Source: Nocardia concava NBRC 100430 (lineage in GTDB: Bacteria; Actinomycetota; Actinomycetes; Mycobacteriales; Mycobacteriaceae). From it: a DNA stretch of 64,000 bases. Position numbers and translations under genes: made by a program. The DNA is taken from positions 248,001 to 312,000 of the forward strand of contig NZ_BAFX01000075.1 in assembly GCF_000308815.1 (NCBI RefSeq). The letters are read 5' to 3'. Every line of letters starts with the position of its first letter. Position 1 is the first letter of the stretch. The notes beneath the pieces were generated by a model. It was not told the origin of the DNA. It was given only the letters and a program-made list of their open reading frames with translations, and searched no databases. Positions 7,537 to 15,646 of the stretch are shown here, one piece after another.

Positions 7537-7749
7537 GCCGCACCAACTCCCCAGGCCTCGAGATACCGGAAGCTGAAGCCTCTCAACGTATCAGCGGTAG
7601 GTCAACCCCGCGCGCCCCGACTCAGCAGCCGTACATACCTTCCGACTGCGATATTCGGCTATCTCGCGCTGGCGGAAGTCCATATCCGTCCTGGCCAGGT
7701 TCGCCGAGTGCCGAGCGCGTTGCCGGGCACGAGTACTCCGGTCCCGGCG

Positions 7750-8415
7750 TCAGCCGGTCGCGACGGCGACGGGAGTGCCGCTGTCGGTGCGAATCTCGAT
7801 GCGGTGCACGGTGTCGGCGCGGAAGGAGACCGCTCCGGTCACCGTGATGGGGTTCACCGCGGGGGTGGTCCAGGTGGCGGCGGATTCGGTCTGTCCGTCC
7901 ACACCGACTACCAGGGCGGTCAGGCGCTGGCCGGTCGGGAGGTCACGCAGGGTGAGGTGCAGTTCGGTGCCCCACGGTTTGGGCGTGAGATCGATGGTGC
8001 CGCCGGATGTTCCGGAGCTGCTGGTGAGCGCGATGACACGGTCGACGCCCGGCAGGGCCGGCGAATCGCCTGGGTGAAGCACGAATCCGAGTGCGATTCC
8101 GGCGACCAGCGCGGCGGCGGTGAGGCCTGCGGTCGCCGCGAAGCGGCGTCGGCGCTGCCCCGCCCGCTCGTCCGCCACCGCGCGCAGCGTGGCCCGCAGG
8201 GCGGCCGAAGGCGCCTCCGGGGCCGCCGTATCCGCCTGTGGTGCTTCGGTTTTGGCCAGCAGACCCGGTACCACGGCGAATTCGGCCAGCTCGCGCCGAC
8301 ATTCCGGGCACACCGCCGCGTGTGCGTCCACGGCGGCCCGATCGGCCGGGTCCAGCCCGCCCAGCACCTACGCGCCCAGCAGCTGCCGGTAGTGCTCGTG
8401 GCCGGGGTCGGTCAC
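7750..8415 (-). pseudogene. ECF anti-sigma factor gene interrupted by an in-frame TAG
   Basis: From the GTG at 8415, which overlaps the sigma stop as GTGA, the frame reads VTDPGHEHYRQLLGA, then TAG at 8368-8370, then VLGGLDPADRAAVDAHAAVC-PEC. Family members read LLGAYVLGGLDP at this place, so a Tyr codon (TAC) has become TAG. Downstream are the zinc motif H-x3-C-x2-C, one membrane span (TAGLTAAALVAGIALGFVLH) and an extracytoplasmic RskA-like domain. Translation could restart at the GTG at 8367 (205 residues), but that product would lack the N-terminal His that normally completes the zinc-binding anti-sigma domain. A sequencing error is the alternative. Confidence 0.75.
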
Positions 8416-8729
8416 CGGGTCACCCCCAATTCGTCGAAGATGGAACGCAATGCGCGTACCGCGTAGTAGGAACGGGATTTGACTGTGCCCTCGGCGATTC
8501 CGAGCGGCCGCGCGGTCTCGGCCACGCTGCGGTCGCGGTAATAGAGTTCGACCACCACGGCCCGGTGCTCGGGCGAGAGACGCGCCAGGGCCTCCGACAC
8601 CAGCCAGCCGTCGATGGCCCGATCCAATGGTTCGTCGACCGCGGCCAATTCGGCCAGCACGGCCGTGCCCGCCATCCGACGTCGCAGTGTCATCGATGAA
8701 CTCCCATCCTCGCGTCTGCCGCAATGCAC
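8412..8729 (-). pseudogene. truncated ECF sigma factor (region 4 only)
   Basis: The recognisable part is sigma region 4: LARLSPEHRAVVVELYYRD, then AETARPLGIAEGTVKSRSYY and ALR to the end. Complete ECF factors have about 100 further N-terminal residues forming region 2, which binds the -10 element. No region 2 is found in any frame up to the Uma2 gene at 8946. What remains, from an ATG at 8693 or GTG at 8729, is about 94-105 residues. It overlaps the damaged anti-sigma gene by GTGA. The pair looks like a decaying sigma/anti-sigma module. Confidence 0.75.
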
Positions 8730-8945
8730 GCGATGGGACGTCGATAGTGGCGATCAGGTTCGAACCCACTCCGACACTGTGACCCAGCTAACTCCTCACA
8801 CCACGGCAACACACCAGGACGAGACCACCGCACCCGCGCCGTCGCCTACCGAACCAGGGCCAGCGGCTGGATATGCTTGCATAGCGTCCGCACCCGGTGT
8901 GGATGTCGATCGAGTAGCCGTTCCGCATACCGAAGGACCGCCACC

Positions 8946-9584
8946 GTGTCGGAAGCGTTCGACTGGTCTTCGCCCAAGACATACAGCCAGGTCGTCGATA
9001 TCGACGACTACCTGGCGATGCCCGAGGACGTCTCCCGCACCGTCGAGATCAAAGACGGGATGATCATCTTCTGCGAGTCGCCCTCGCCCAATCACAATGC
9101 CATCTCCCGAAGCATCGAACGCGCGCTGGCCGATGGCGAAGCGAAACGTGCTGACCGGCGACCCTGTCTTCGAGTCAATCGCGACATCGACATGCTGGTT
9201 TCGGAGGTCCCGTTCCATTACAAGCGTCCCGACGCGATCGTGTACCGCTGCATCGACGAACCGCGCCCGCGCTGGAAGACGAAACCTACTGTCGCGGATA
9301 CGATTCTGGTGGTCGAGGTGGTATCACCGACCACTGTCACCGCTGACACCATCGACAAACGCGCTGAATACGCCCGCTACGGCATCCAGCACTACTGGAT
9401 CGTCCGCATGGCGAACGACGACGGCCCGGCGGTTTCGATCGAGATGCTCACGCTCGACTCCGATGGCAGGTACGTATCCAATGGATACCGCAATCGCAGT
9501 GACCACCTCGCCGCGGCGATCGATACGCTCACCCCTTTCGAGATCACCCTTACCTGGGAAGACCTCGACGAAGGGATCGACTGA
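8946..9584 (+). CDS. Uma2 family endonuclease (DUF820)
   Basis: A 212-residue protein of the Uma2/DUF820 restriction-endonuclease-like family. The PD-(D/E)xK-type core is visible as YKRPDAIVY ... DTILVVEVVSPTT ... DKRAEYARYGIQHYWIV, with Asp, Glu-Val-Val-Ser and a following Lys. These proteins are common, multi-copy and mostly uncharacterised in Actinobacteria and Cyanobacteria. I chose the GTG at 8946, with GAAGGA upstream; an upstream extension to 8877 encodes an Arg/Ser-rich non-conserved stretch. It abuts the truncated sigma gene, so insertion or rearrangement here may have removed the sigma N-terminus (inference). Confidence 0.85.
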   Translation: MSEAFDWSSPKTYSQVVDIDDYLAMPEDVSRTVEIKDGMIIFCESPSPNHNAISRSIERALADGEAKRADRRPCLRVNRDIDMLVSEVPFHYKRPDAIVYRCIDEPRPRWKTKPTVADTILVVEVVSPTTVTADTIDKRAEYARYGIQHYWIVRMANDDGPAVSIEMLTLDSDGRYVSNGYRNRSDHLAAAIDTLTPFEITLTWEDLDEGID

Positions 9585-9629
9585 GTTCGACGACGCCTGT
9601 GCGTGGTGAGCGCCCGGTTGCGGGCGTCG

Positions 9630-9746
9630 CTACTTTCCGTTGCGGTATTCAGCGATTTCGCGGGCGCGGAAGTCCATGTTGTTGCGATCGTGGAAGAACG
9701 CGAATACGCCCGCTGCCGCAATGCCCGCGAGGATGAGCGTTGTCAT
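9630..9746 (-). CDS. 38-residue single-span membrane peptide
   Basis: From the ATG at 9746 the peptide reads MTTLILAGIAAAGVFAFFHD followed by a charged tail ending in AEYRNGK. GAAGGG lies about 9 bases upstream. One hydrophobic span then a basic/acidic amphipathic tail would place it in the membrane with a cytoplasmic end. The frame is open further upstream to 9893 but lacks conserved character there. No family is recognised. Confidence 0.45.
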   Translation of the reverse strand: MTTLILAGIAAAGVFAFFHDRNNMDFRAREIAEYRNGK

Positions 9747-9892
9747 GATGTGCCGCCCTTCGTCGTTCGGAGAGACCATGAATCCATCGCGATCGTAGGA
9801 TTCACGTTCGGCGGGCGGCAATGCGATTGGGATGGACCGCACAGTCGGGCGGGATGGGCTCACATCGGGCCTCAAGTGTGATCTGGCCATCA

Positions 9893-10975
9893 TCAGCCGT
9901 TGACGACCTTGTCACCGCCGAGGCGTTTCGCCTGGTACATCGGCAGGTCCGCGATGTGCAGGAGGTGGTCGACGAGGACGGAGTCGGAAACGGTCGCGAT
10001 CTCGGACGGAACGAAGACGGCGACTCCGACGCTCGCGGTAACCGGGATCGCGCTTCCGGTGCCGTTCGCCACCGCACGCCGGACGCGCTGGGCCACCGCG
10101 TCGACGTCGGTGTGCTCACATCGGCAGAAGGCGACGAACTCGTCTCCGCCGATCCGGGCGATCACGGTACCCGGGTCGGCGACGGCACGAAGTTGACGGG
10201 CGACGCCGGTCAGCACCTGGTTGCCCGCGTGGTGGCCGTAGGTGTCGTTGATGCGTTTGAAGCGGTCCAGGTCCACCGAGATGACATACATCCTGGCGCC
10301 GGAGGACCGGGCCAGGCTGGGCAGGTAGTAGTCGAGACCGCGCCGGTTCAACAGACCGGTGAGCGGGTCGGACATCGCTTCGGTGCGCAGCACCCAATAG
10401 CAGAAGTGCACCGTCGGCAGCACGATCACGGTGGCCACCACGACGATGAACAGGATCGCCAGCGCCAGGGGCACATCCGAGGCCACACAGATCATCACCA
10501 CGGTCAGCGCCGATACCGACAGCAGTGACCAGATGGCGTGCGAGACAAGCACTTTGGACGAGTGGAACACCGCGATATAGCCGCCGGTCGCCACCAGCAG
10601 CACCGAGCCCAGCGAGCCGTACACCGGGTCGGCGTCGAGCAGGCAGGCCGCGGTGATGGCGATATCGGCGAGCGAGACCAGAACCAGTGACTCGCGACGG
10701 CTGGGCCAGGGCAGTGTCCACCAGCGCAGTGCCCACACCACCGCCAGCGCCGCGACGGCCCAATGGACCATCCGCGCGGCGGTGCCCTGCGGTCCGGCCG
10801 GCGACAGCATGGTCAGGACGCTGGTCGCGCCCATGGCCGCACCGCCGGCGCCCACGAACAGCTGAACGAAACCGAGGCCGTGGCGGGCACGCAGGGCGGC
10901 GGGCAGCCAGCCGTAATCGACGGGATCGCGCCACCACGCCCGCATTGTCGCGAAACCGCCCCGCACATCCTCCAT
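9893..10975 (-). CDS. membrane-bound diguanylate cyclase (GGDEF)
   Basis: A 360-residue protein with six predicted membrane spans (about residues 34-190) followed by a GGDEF domain. The active-site loop is intact in IARIGGDEFVAF, and the Asp of VDLDRFKRINDTYGHHAGN is kept, so synthesis of cyclic di-GMP from two GTP is expected. The usual product-inhibition site RxxD five residues before GGDEF is not present (the local sequence is RAVADPGTVIARI). No EAL domain is attached. Two 17-18 bp direct repeats lie just upstream at 11008-11048. It is monocistronic. Confidence 0.9.
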   Translation of the reverse strand: MEDVRGGFATMRAWWRDPVDYGWLPAALRARHGLGFVQLFVGAGGAAMGATSVLTMLSPAGPQGTAARMVHWAVAALAVVWALRWWTLPWPSRRESLVLVSLADIAITAACLLDADPVYGSLGSVLLVATGGYIAVFHSSKVLVSHAIWSLLSVSALTVVMICVASDVPLALAILFIVVVATVIVLPTVHFCYWVLRTEAMSDPLTGLLNRRGLDYYLPSLARSSGARMYVISVDLDRFKRINDTYGHHAGNQVLTGVARQLRAVADPGTVIARIGGDEFVAFCRCEHTDVDAVAQRVRRAVANGTGSAIPVTASVGVAVFVPSEIATVSDSVLVDHLLHIADLPMYQAKRLGGDKVVNG

Positions 10976-11007
10976 GTCAACGCTTCCGGATCGGCATCAG
11001 CAGCTGT

Positions 11008-11048
11008 GCTTACAGGAACTCTCGATCTGCGCTTACAGGGAACTCTCG
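11008..11048 (-). promoter_or_regulatory. two direct repeats upstream of the diguanylate cyclase gene
   Basis: GCTTACAGGAACTCTCG at 11008-11024 recurs with one extra G at 11031-11048, a 23-base period (about two helix turns). They lie 33-73 bases upstream of the GGDEF gene start, where a transcription factor would bind. Confidence 0.45.
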
Positions 11049-11124
11049 CCTGAATGGAGAATTTTGCCAGTTGTGCGCTGCGGGTGGAACCGGTGAGTGA
11101 CGTCGCTACGGCTCCGTGTGACGA

Positions 11125-12621
11125 TCACCTCCCGGTCGCGCGGTAGACGGAAATACGGCCCGCGACGCGGAAGTGGATGCGGGTCGCGGAGCCGATCACC
11201 TCTCCGTCGGCGGCGAGACTTGTGCGAGTGGGCAATTCGATGGTCAGGGCGGAGGGGTGGGATTCGGCGTAGACCTTGGTGTGGCCGATGGTGGCGGAGA
11301 GGACGGCCAGGCCGGCGCGGACGCGGGAGAAGGGGAGGTCGGCTCGCACCCAGCGGACGTCGAGGAGGCCGGAGTCGAGACGTTCGCGGAAGGCGGGGAT
11401 GGCGCGGCGCGGGTAGTAGGGGCCGTTGCCGAGGAACAGGACCCAGATGCGGTGGGAGCGGCCGTCGATGCGGGCGTGCAGGGGGCGGGCGCGGCGGAGA
11501 CCGACCAGGAGGGCGGCGGCGAAGGCGGGCCAGCGGCCCCAGCGGGGGCGCCATTCGCGGCGCAGCGCGAGCATGTCCGGGTAGGTGCCCAGGCCCGCGG
11601 TGTTGATCAGGTGCCTGGTGCGGGGGCCGCGTTCGTCGTCGTAGTCGACGCGTGCGATTCCGACCGTGACCGCCTCGCCGGCGGCGACGGCCGCGGCGGT
11701 CGCGCTCGGGTCGAGGACGCCCAGGTCGCGGGCGAAGTGATTGAGGGTGCCGGTGGGGAACACCGCCAGCGGAAGGCCGTGGCGCAGGGCGACGGTGGCC
11801 GCGGCGGCGAGGGTGCCGTCGCCGCCCGCGACGCCCAGGGCCGAGACGGGTTGCGGGTGTTCGCGATAGGCCGTTTCGAGTCGGACGACCGGGTCCTCGC
11901 CGGTATCCAGGCTCACGATGGAGGCCGCGGGCAGCAGGTCCTTGATGTCCGCGGCGGGATCGACGTCGGGATCACCGGAGGCCGGATTCACCAGTACCAG
12001 TAGCCCTTCGCCGTCGGGGAGCGCGGGGACGTCCGTGACGGTCCGGGTGTGGGCTCCGGCGGGGACGTGCGCGGGCCACCAGCGCCGGGTCGCCAGGGCG
12101 ACGCCGGAGCCTACGGCCGCGCCGACGAGGACATCGCTGCCCCAATGCACGCCGGTGTGAACGCGCGAATAGGCGACGATCGCGGCCAGTGGCCCGACAA
12201 CCGCTGCCGCGCGGGGGTTTTCGAGTGCGACGGCGGTGGCGAACGCGGCCGCGGCCGCACTGTGCCCCGATGGGAACGACGAGGAGGCCGGGGCGGGGGT
12301 CAGGCGCCGGTGCACGGGCAGCAGGTCGGCGGCCGGGCGGCGGCGCGCGATGATCGGTTTGAGGATCGAGTCGACGAGCAGGGACGTGGCGCCGAGGGAT
12401 ACGACGCCGCGCACGGCGGCTCGCCGCGGCGGGCCCTTGCGGGTGCCGAGCACGCCCGCGATGAGCAGCCACAGGACACCGAAATCCGCGCTGCGGGTGA
12501 GCATCAGCAGCCCGTCGTCCACCGCCGAGGCGGGCAGGCGCGCCACCGCGGCGGTCAGCGCCCGATCGGCCCGCCCGACCCGGCGGAACTTCCGGCGCGC
12601 CCGCGCCCGGGCGAGCTCCAC
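11125..12621 (-). CDS. PAP2 phosphatase - diacylglycerol kinase fusion
   Basis: A 498-residue two-domain lipid enzyme. The N-terminal half is a PAP2 phosphatase: KPIIARRRPA, SSFPSGHSA and SRVHTGVHWGSDV give the three PAP2 signature blocks with both catalytic His. The C-terminal half (from about residue 210) is a diacylglycerol/sphingosine-kinase-type domain with GGDGTLAAAA and FPTGTLNHFARDLG. The two would act in opposite directions on phosphatidate and diacylglycerol at the inner membrane. I chose the GTG at 12621, 4 bases after the aconitase stop (TGATCGAGTG), so it is the last gene of that operon; an upstream in-frame GTG/ATG would overlap aconitase by 58 bases. Confidence 0.9.
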   Translation of the reverse strand: MELARARARRKFRRVGRADRALTAAVARLPASAVDDGLLMLTRSADFGVLWLLIAGVLGTRKGPPRRAAVRGVVSLGATSLLVDSILKPIIARRRPAADLLPVHRRLTPAPASSSFPSGHSAAAAAFATAVALENPRAAAVVGPLAAIVAYSRVHTGVHWGSDVLVGAAVGSGVALATRRWWPAHVPAGAHTRTVTDVPALPDGEGLLVLVNPASGDPDVDPAADIKDLLPAASIVSLDTGEDPVVRLETAYREHPQPVSALGVAGGDGTLAAAATVALRHGLPLAVFPTGTLNHFARDLGVLDPSATAAAVAAGEAVTVGIARVDYDDERGPRTRHLINTAGLGTYPDMLALRREWRPRWGRWPAFAAALLVGLRRARPLHARIDGRSHRIWVLFLGNGPYYPRRAIPAFRERLDSGLLDVRWVRADLPFSRVRAGLAVLSATIGHTKVYAESHPSALTIELPTRTSLAADGEVIGSATRIHFRVAGRISVYRATGR

Positions 12622-12625
12622 TCGA

Positions 12626-14659
12626 TCAGTCCCGATCGCCCTTTGCCGTAACACTATGTGCCTCAACAACACTGTGTGCTTCAACGCGGTTCGAGCCCTC
12701 CTCGGGAGACTGCTGTTCGTGCGCCAGACGCGAGATCAATCCGCCCGCCAGCACGTCGTCGACCTGGCGCGGCGAGAGACGGTGGTGAACGGTGAAGGTG
12801 CGGTCGTTGGTCATGTCGCGGACGCGCAACCGCGTGGTGCGGGCTATATCGTGCAGCCCCTCGAGCAGCAGCGTGTCGCCCTGCTCGATGCTGTCGTAGT
12901 CGGCGGGATCGTCGAATTCCACTGCCAGCACACCGAAGTTGGCGAGATTCTGCCAGTGGATGCGGGCGAAGGATTTCGCGATGACCACCCGCAGACCCAG
13001 GTAGCGCGGTGTGATCGCCGCGTGCTCGCGCGAGGAGCCCTGACCGTAGTTCTCGCCCCCGACGACGATATGACCGGATTCGCCGACCTGTCGCGCGCGT
13101 TCGGGATACGACTCGTCGATCTGGGTGAAGGTGAACATCGCCAGCTTGGGAATATTGGATCGGAACGGCAGGGCGCGCGCCCCGGCGGGGGAGATCTCGT
13201 CGGTGGAGATACCGTCGCCGACCTTCAGCAGCACCGGCGCTTCCACCCGCTCGGGCAGCGGCGTCAGGTCGGGCAGGCTGGAGATGTTGGGGCCCTTGAC
13301 CGGTCGCACGGTGTGGGCCTGTTCGGGATCCAGCGGCGCGACCAGCATCGTGGTGTTGACCGAGGCCCGGCCGGGCAGTTCGATCTTCGGATACTCCATG
13401 CGCGCGGTGTGCGCCCAGGCGCGGGGATCGGTGATCACACCGGTCAGCGCGGACGCCGCCGCGGTCTCCGGCGAGCACAGCCACACCGAGTCCTCCTTGG
13501 TGCCCGAGCGGCCCGGGAAATTACGCGGCATGGTGCGCAACGAATTCCGCCCCACCGCGGGTGCCTGCCCCATGCCGATACAGCCCATGCACCCGGCCTG
13601 ATGGATGCGCGCCCCGGCGGCCACCAGCTCGGTGACCGCACCCATTCGCGTCAGGTCGGTGAGGATTTCCCGGGAGGTCGGATTGACGTCGAAGCTGACC
13701 TGCGGCACGGTCTGCCGCCCGGCCACCATGGCCGCCGCGATCGCGAAGTCGCGCAGCCCGGGATTGGCGCTGGATCCGATCACCACCTGCGCGATCTCGG
13801 TGCCCGCCACCTCGCGCACCGGCACCACATTGTCCGGTGAGGACGGCCGCGCGATGAGCGGCTCGAGCCCGGACAGATCGATGCTGTCCTCGACGTCGTA
13901 GTCGGCATCGGGATCGGCGACCAGCTCGACCCAATCGCTTTCCCGGCCCTCCTCGCCGAGGAAGGCGCGCACCGCCTCGTCGCTGGGGAAAACCGTTGTG
14001 GTCGCGCCCAATTCGGCCCCCATGTTCGCGATCACGTGACGATCCATCGCCGACAGTCCCGCCAGCCCCGGCCCGTGATACTCGATGATCCGATTGACGC
14101 CCCCGGACACGCCGTGCCGCCGCAGCATCTCCAGGATCACATCCTTGGCCGAACACCATTGCGGCAGTTCGCCTTCCAGCCGAACCCCCCACACCTGCGG
14201 CATGCGCAGGTGCAGGGGACGGCCGGAGATCGCCAGCGCCACTTCCAGTCCGCCGACGCCGATGGCCAGCATGCCCAGCGAACCGGCCGCCGGGGTGTGC
14301 GAATCCGATCCGGCGAGCGTCCGGCCCGGCACCCCGAACCGCTGCATATGGGTGGGATGCGAGACGCCGTTGCCCGCCTTGGAGAACCACAGTCCGAAGC
14401 GCTGCGCGGCCGTGCGGAGGTATTCGTGATCCTCGGCGTTCTTCTCATCGGTCTGCAGCAGATTGTGGTCGACGTATTGGACGCTGACCTCCGTGCGCGC
14501 GTGGTCCAGGCCCAGCGCCTCGAGTTCCTGCATGACCAGGGTCCCGGTGGCGTCCTGGGTCAGGGTCTGATCGATCCGGATCGCGATCTCTTCGCCCGGC
14601 GTCATGACACCGGACTCCAGATGCGATGCGATCAGCTTGCGCGCCAGATTCATTGGCAT
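12626..14659 (-). CDS. aconitate hydratase, mitochondrial/Aquifex-like type
   Basis: A 677-residue aconitase of the shorter type, with the four domains in the usual order. Visible blocks are GSDSHTPAAGSLG (substrate/cluster region), GCMGCIGMGQAP with two cluster Cys, NFPGRSGT, and the swivelling domain GENYGQGSSREHAA. The citrate-isocitrate step of the TCA cycle is expected. The place where canonical aconitases have GSCTNS, with the first cluster Cys, reads GSSANPG; see the finding. The Glu-rich C-terminal tail carries a short repeat (VEAHSVVEAHSV). It starts 16 bases after the IscA-fold gene and is followed by the PAP2-DGK gene: one operon. Confidence 0.92.
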   Translation of the reverse strand: MPMNLARKLIASHLESGVMTPGEEIAIRIDQTLTQDATGTLVMQELEALGLDHARTEVSVQYVDHNLLQTDEKNAEDHEYLRTAAQRFGLWFSKAGNGVSHPTHMQRFGVPGRTLAGSDSHTPAAGSLGMLAIGVGGLEVALAISGRPLHLRMPQVWGVRLEGELPQWCSAKDVILEMLRRHGVSGGVNRIIEYHGPGLAGLSAMDRHVIANMGAELGATTTVFPSDEAVRAFLGEEGRESDWVELVADPDADYDVEDSIDLSGLEPLIARPSSPDNVVPVREVAGTEIAQVVIGSSANPGLRDFAIAAAMVAGRQTVPQVSFDVNPTSREILTDLTRMGAVTELVAAGARIHQAGCMGCIGMGQAPAVGRNSLRTMPRNFPGRSGTKEDSVWLCSPETAAASALTGVITDPRAWAHTARMEYPKIELPGRASVNTTMLVAPLDPEQAHTVRPVKGPNISSLPDLTPLPERVEAPVLLKVGDGISTDEISPAGARALPFRSNIPKLAMFTFTQIDESYPERARQVGESGHIVVGGENYGQGSSREHAAITPRYLGLRVVIAKSFARIHWQNLANFGVLAVEFDDPADYDSIEQGDTLLLEGLHDIARTTRLRVRDMTNDRTFTVHHRLSPRQVDDVLAGGLISRLAHEQQSPEEGSNRVEAHSVVEAHSVTAKGDRD

Positions 14660-14674
14660 AGCGGCTACATTCGG

Positions 14675-14962
14675 TCAGCTACCGGCCTGCGGTCCGACGA
14701 CGAACGTGGCGTTCCCGTTCGTGTCGACGCCGGTATCGAGGATCTTGTCGTCGAAGTATTGCGCCGAGTCGTGGTCCATGAAGATCCGCGCGCCCTCGGC
14801 ATTCAAGACTTCGTCGTGCTCGGCCGGACCGTCGGCGACCCGCAGCCGGAAGGTCTCGGCGTGGTCGGCCGTGGTGATTCGCAGTCCGGCGTCCTGTGGT
14901 CCGCCTTCGGTGGAGGTGATGTCGCGAACCGCCTTGACGGCCATGGGGGTGAGCATCAACAT
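14675..14962 (-). CDS. IscA/HesB-fold protein lacking the cluster cysteines
   Basis: A 95-residue protein with the HesB/IscA fold pattern: MLTPMAVKAVRDI at the start, GLRI in the first strand, FRLRVADGPAEHDEV, and a FDDKILDTGVDTNGNATFVV end. IscA proteins normally bind iron or Fe-S through one Cys in the middle and a CxC near the C-terminus; this protein has no Cys at all. GGAAGGAAA precedes the ATG at 14962. It lies directly upstream of the Fe-S enzyme aconitase, suggesting a helper or structural role, but it cannot be a standard Fe-S carrier. Confidence 0.8.
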   Translation of the reverse strand: MLMLTPMAVKAVRDITSTEGGPQDAGLRITTADHAETFRLRVADGPAEHDEVLNAEGARIFMDHDSAQYFDDKILDTGVDTNGNATFVVGPQAGS

Positions 14963-15049
14963 GTGGCTGTTTCCTTCCGTCGTCGGGTGTGCCAGCGCAG
15001 AGTGCTGGCAGTCGGTCGGGTAACCGGGAACGACGGGACGAAACCTCGA

Positions 15050-15646
15050 TCATCGGAAGATGTGGGGACGCAATCCGGCGGCGGGGCCGTAACCGCGGCG
15101 GCGGGCGAGGCGGGCGGCGAGGGGGAGCAGCAGGTGACGCTGCACGGGGAGGGGGATGCCCGCGGCGTAGGTGACCGAGCCCGGTGAGGCCAGCATCATC
15201 AGCAGGTGCAGGAAGTGAAGTTCCTGGTGGGCATTGGTTTTGCCGTCGCGGACCGCTTGGCCGAGGGTGCGGCCGAAGGACAGCATCCAGACCGGGCCCG
15301 GTGAGTAGAGAGTACGGATGGTGATGGGCCGGTCGGTGTCGTTGTACGGGTCTACATGGGCCGCGCCGGGCGGGATGATGAGCTCGTCGTCGGTGGTCAG
15401 CGACCCGGAGCGCAGGCCGCGCCGGTAGCGGGCGCGCGGGCCGTCCAGCAGGAACGAGTGCTGGGTGACGCCGAGATGGATGTGCGCCGGTCCCTTCCCG
15501 GTGCCTGGCGGCAGTACCCGGGTGAGGCCCAGGTACTGCTGCCCGTTGACGAAGAACCACGGGTGGATCTCCAGGCGGGCGCCGCGCGCACCGGTGTAGA
15601 TCTCGAAGATCGGCAGGTCGCGGCGCAGTTCGTAGGTGTCAGTCAT
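15050..15646 (-). CDS. cupin-domain protein
   Basis: A 198-residue protein with one cupin barrel. Motif 1 is visible as PAHIHLGVTQHSFLLDG and motif 2 as IPPGAAHVDPYND, supplying His ligands for a metal. The C-terminal third is helical, with a basic, Leu-rich tail ending in PHIFR that may rest on the membrane (inference). The ATG at 15646 lies inside the end of the upstream Fe-S gene (8-base overlap), so it is translationally coupled. It is the third gene of the operon with two Fe-S reductases. The substrate is unknown. Confidence 0.8.
   Translation of the reverse strand: MTDTYELRRDLPIFEIYTGARGARLEIHPWFFVNGQQYLGLTRVLPPGTGKGPAHIHLGVTQHSFLLDGPRARYRRGLRSGSLTTDDELIIPPGAAHVDPYNDTDRPITIRTLYSPGPVWMLSFGRTLGQAVRDGKTNAHQELHFLHLLMMLASPGSVTYAAGIPLPVQRHLLLPLAARLARRRGYGPAAGLRPHIFR

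Noticed and set aside
12236..13840. A 534-codon open frame on the plus strand
   Set aside because: It lies opposite the aconitase and PAP2-DGK genes; its translation is Arg/Gly/His-rich without family motifs, the usual mirror of GC-rich coding sequence.
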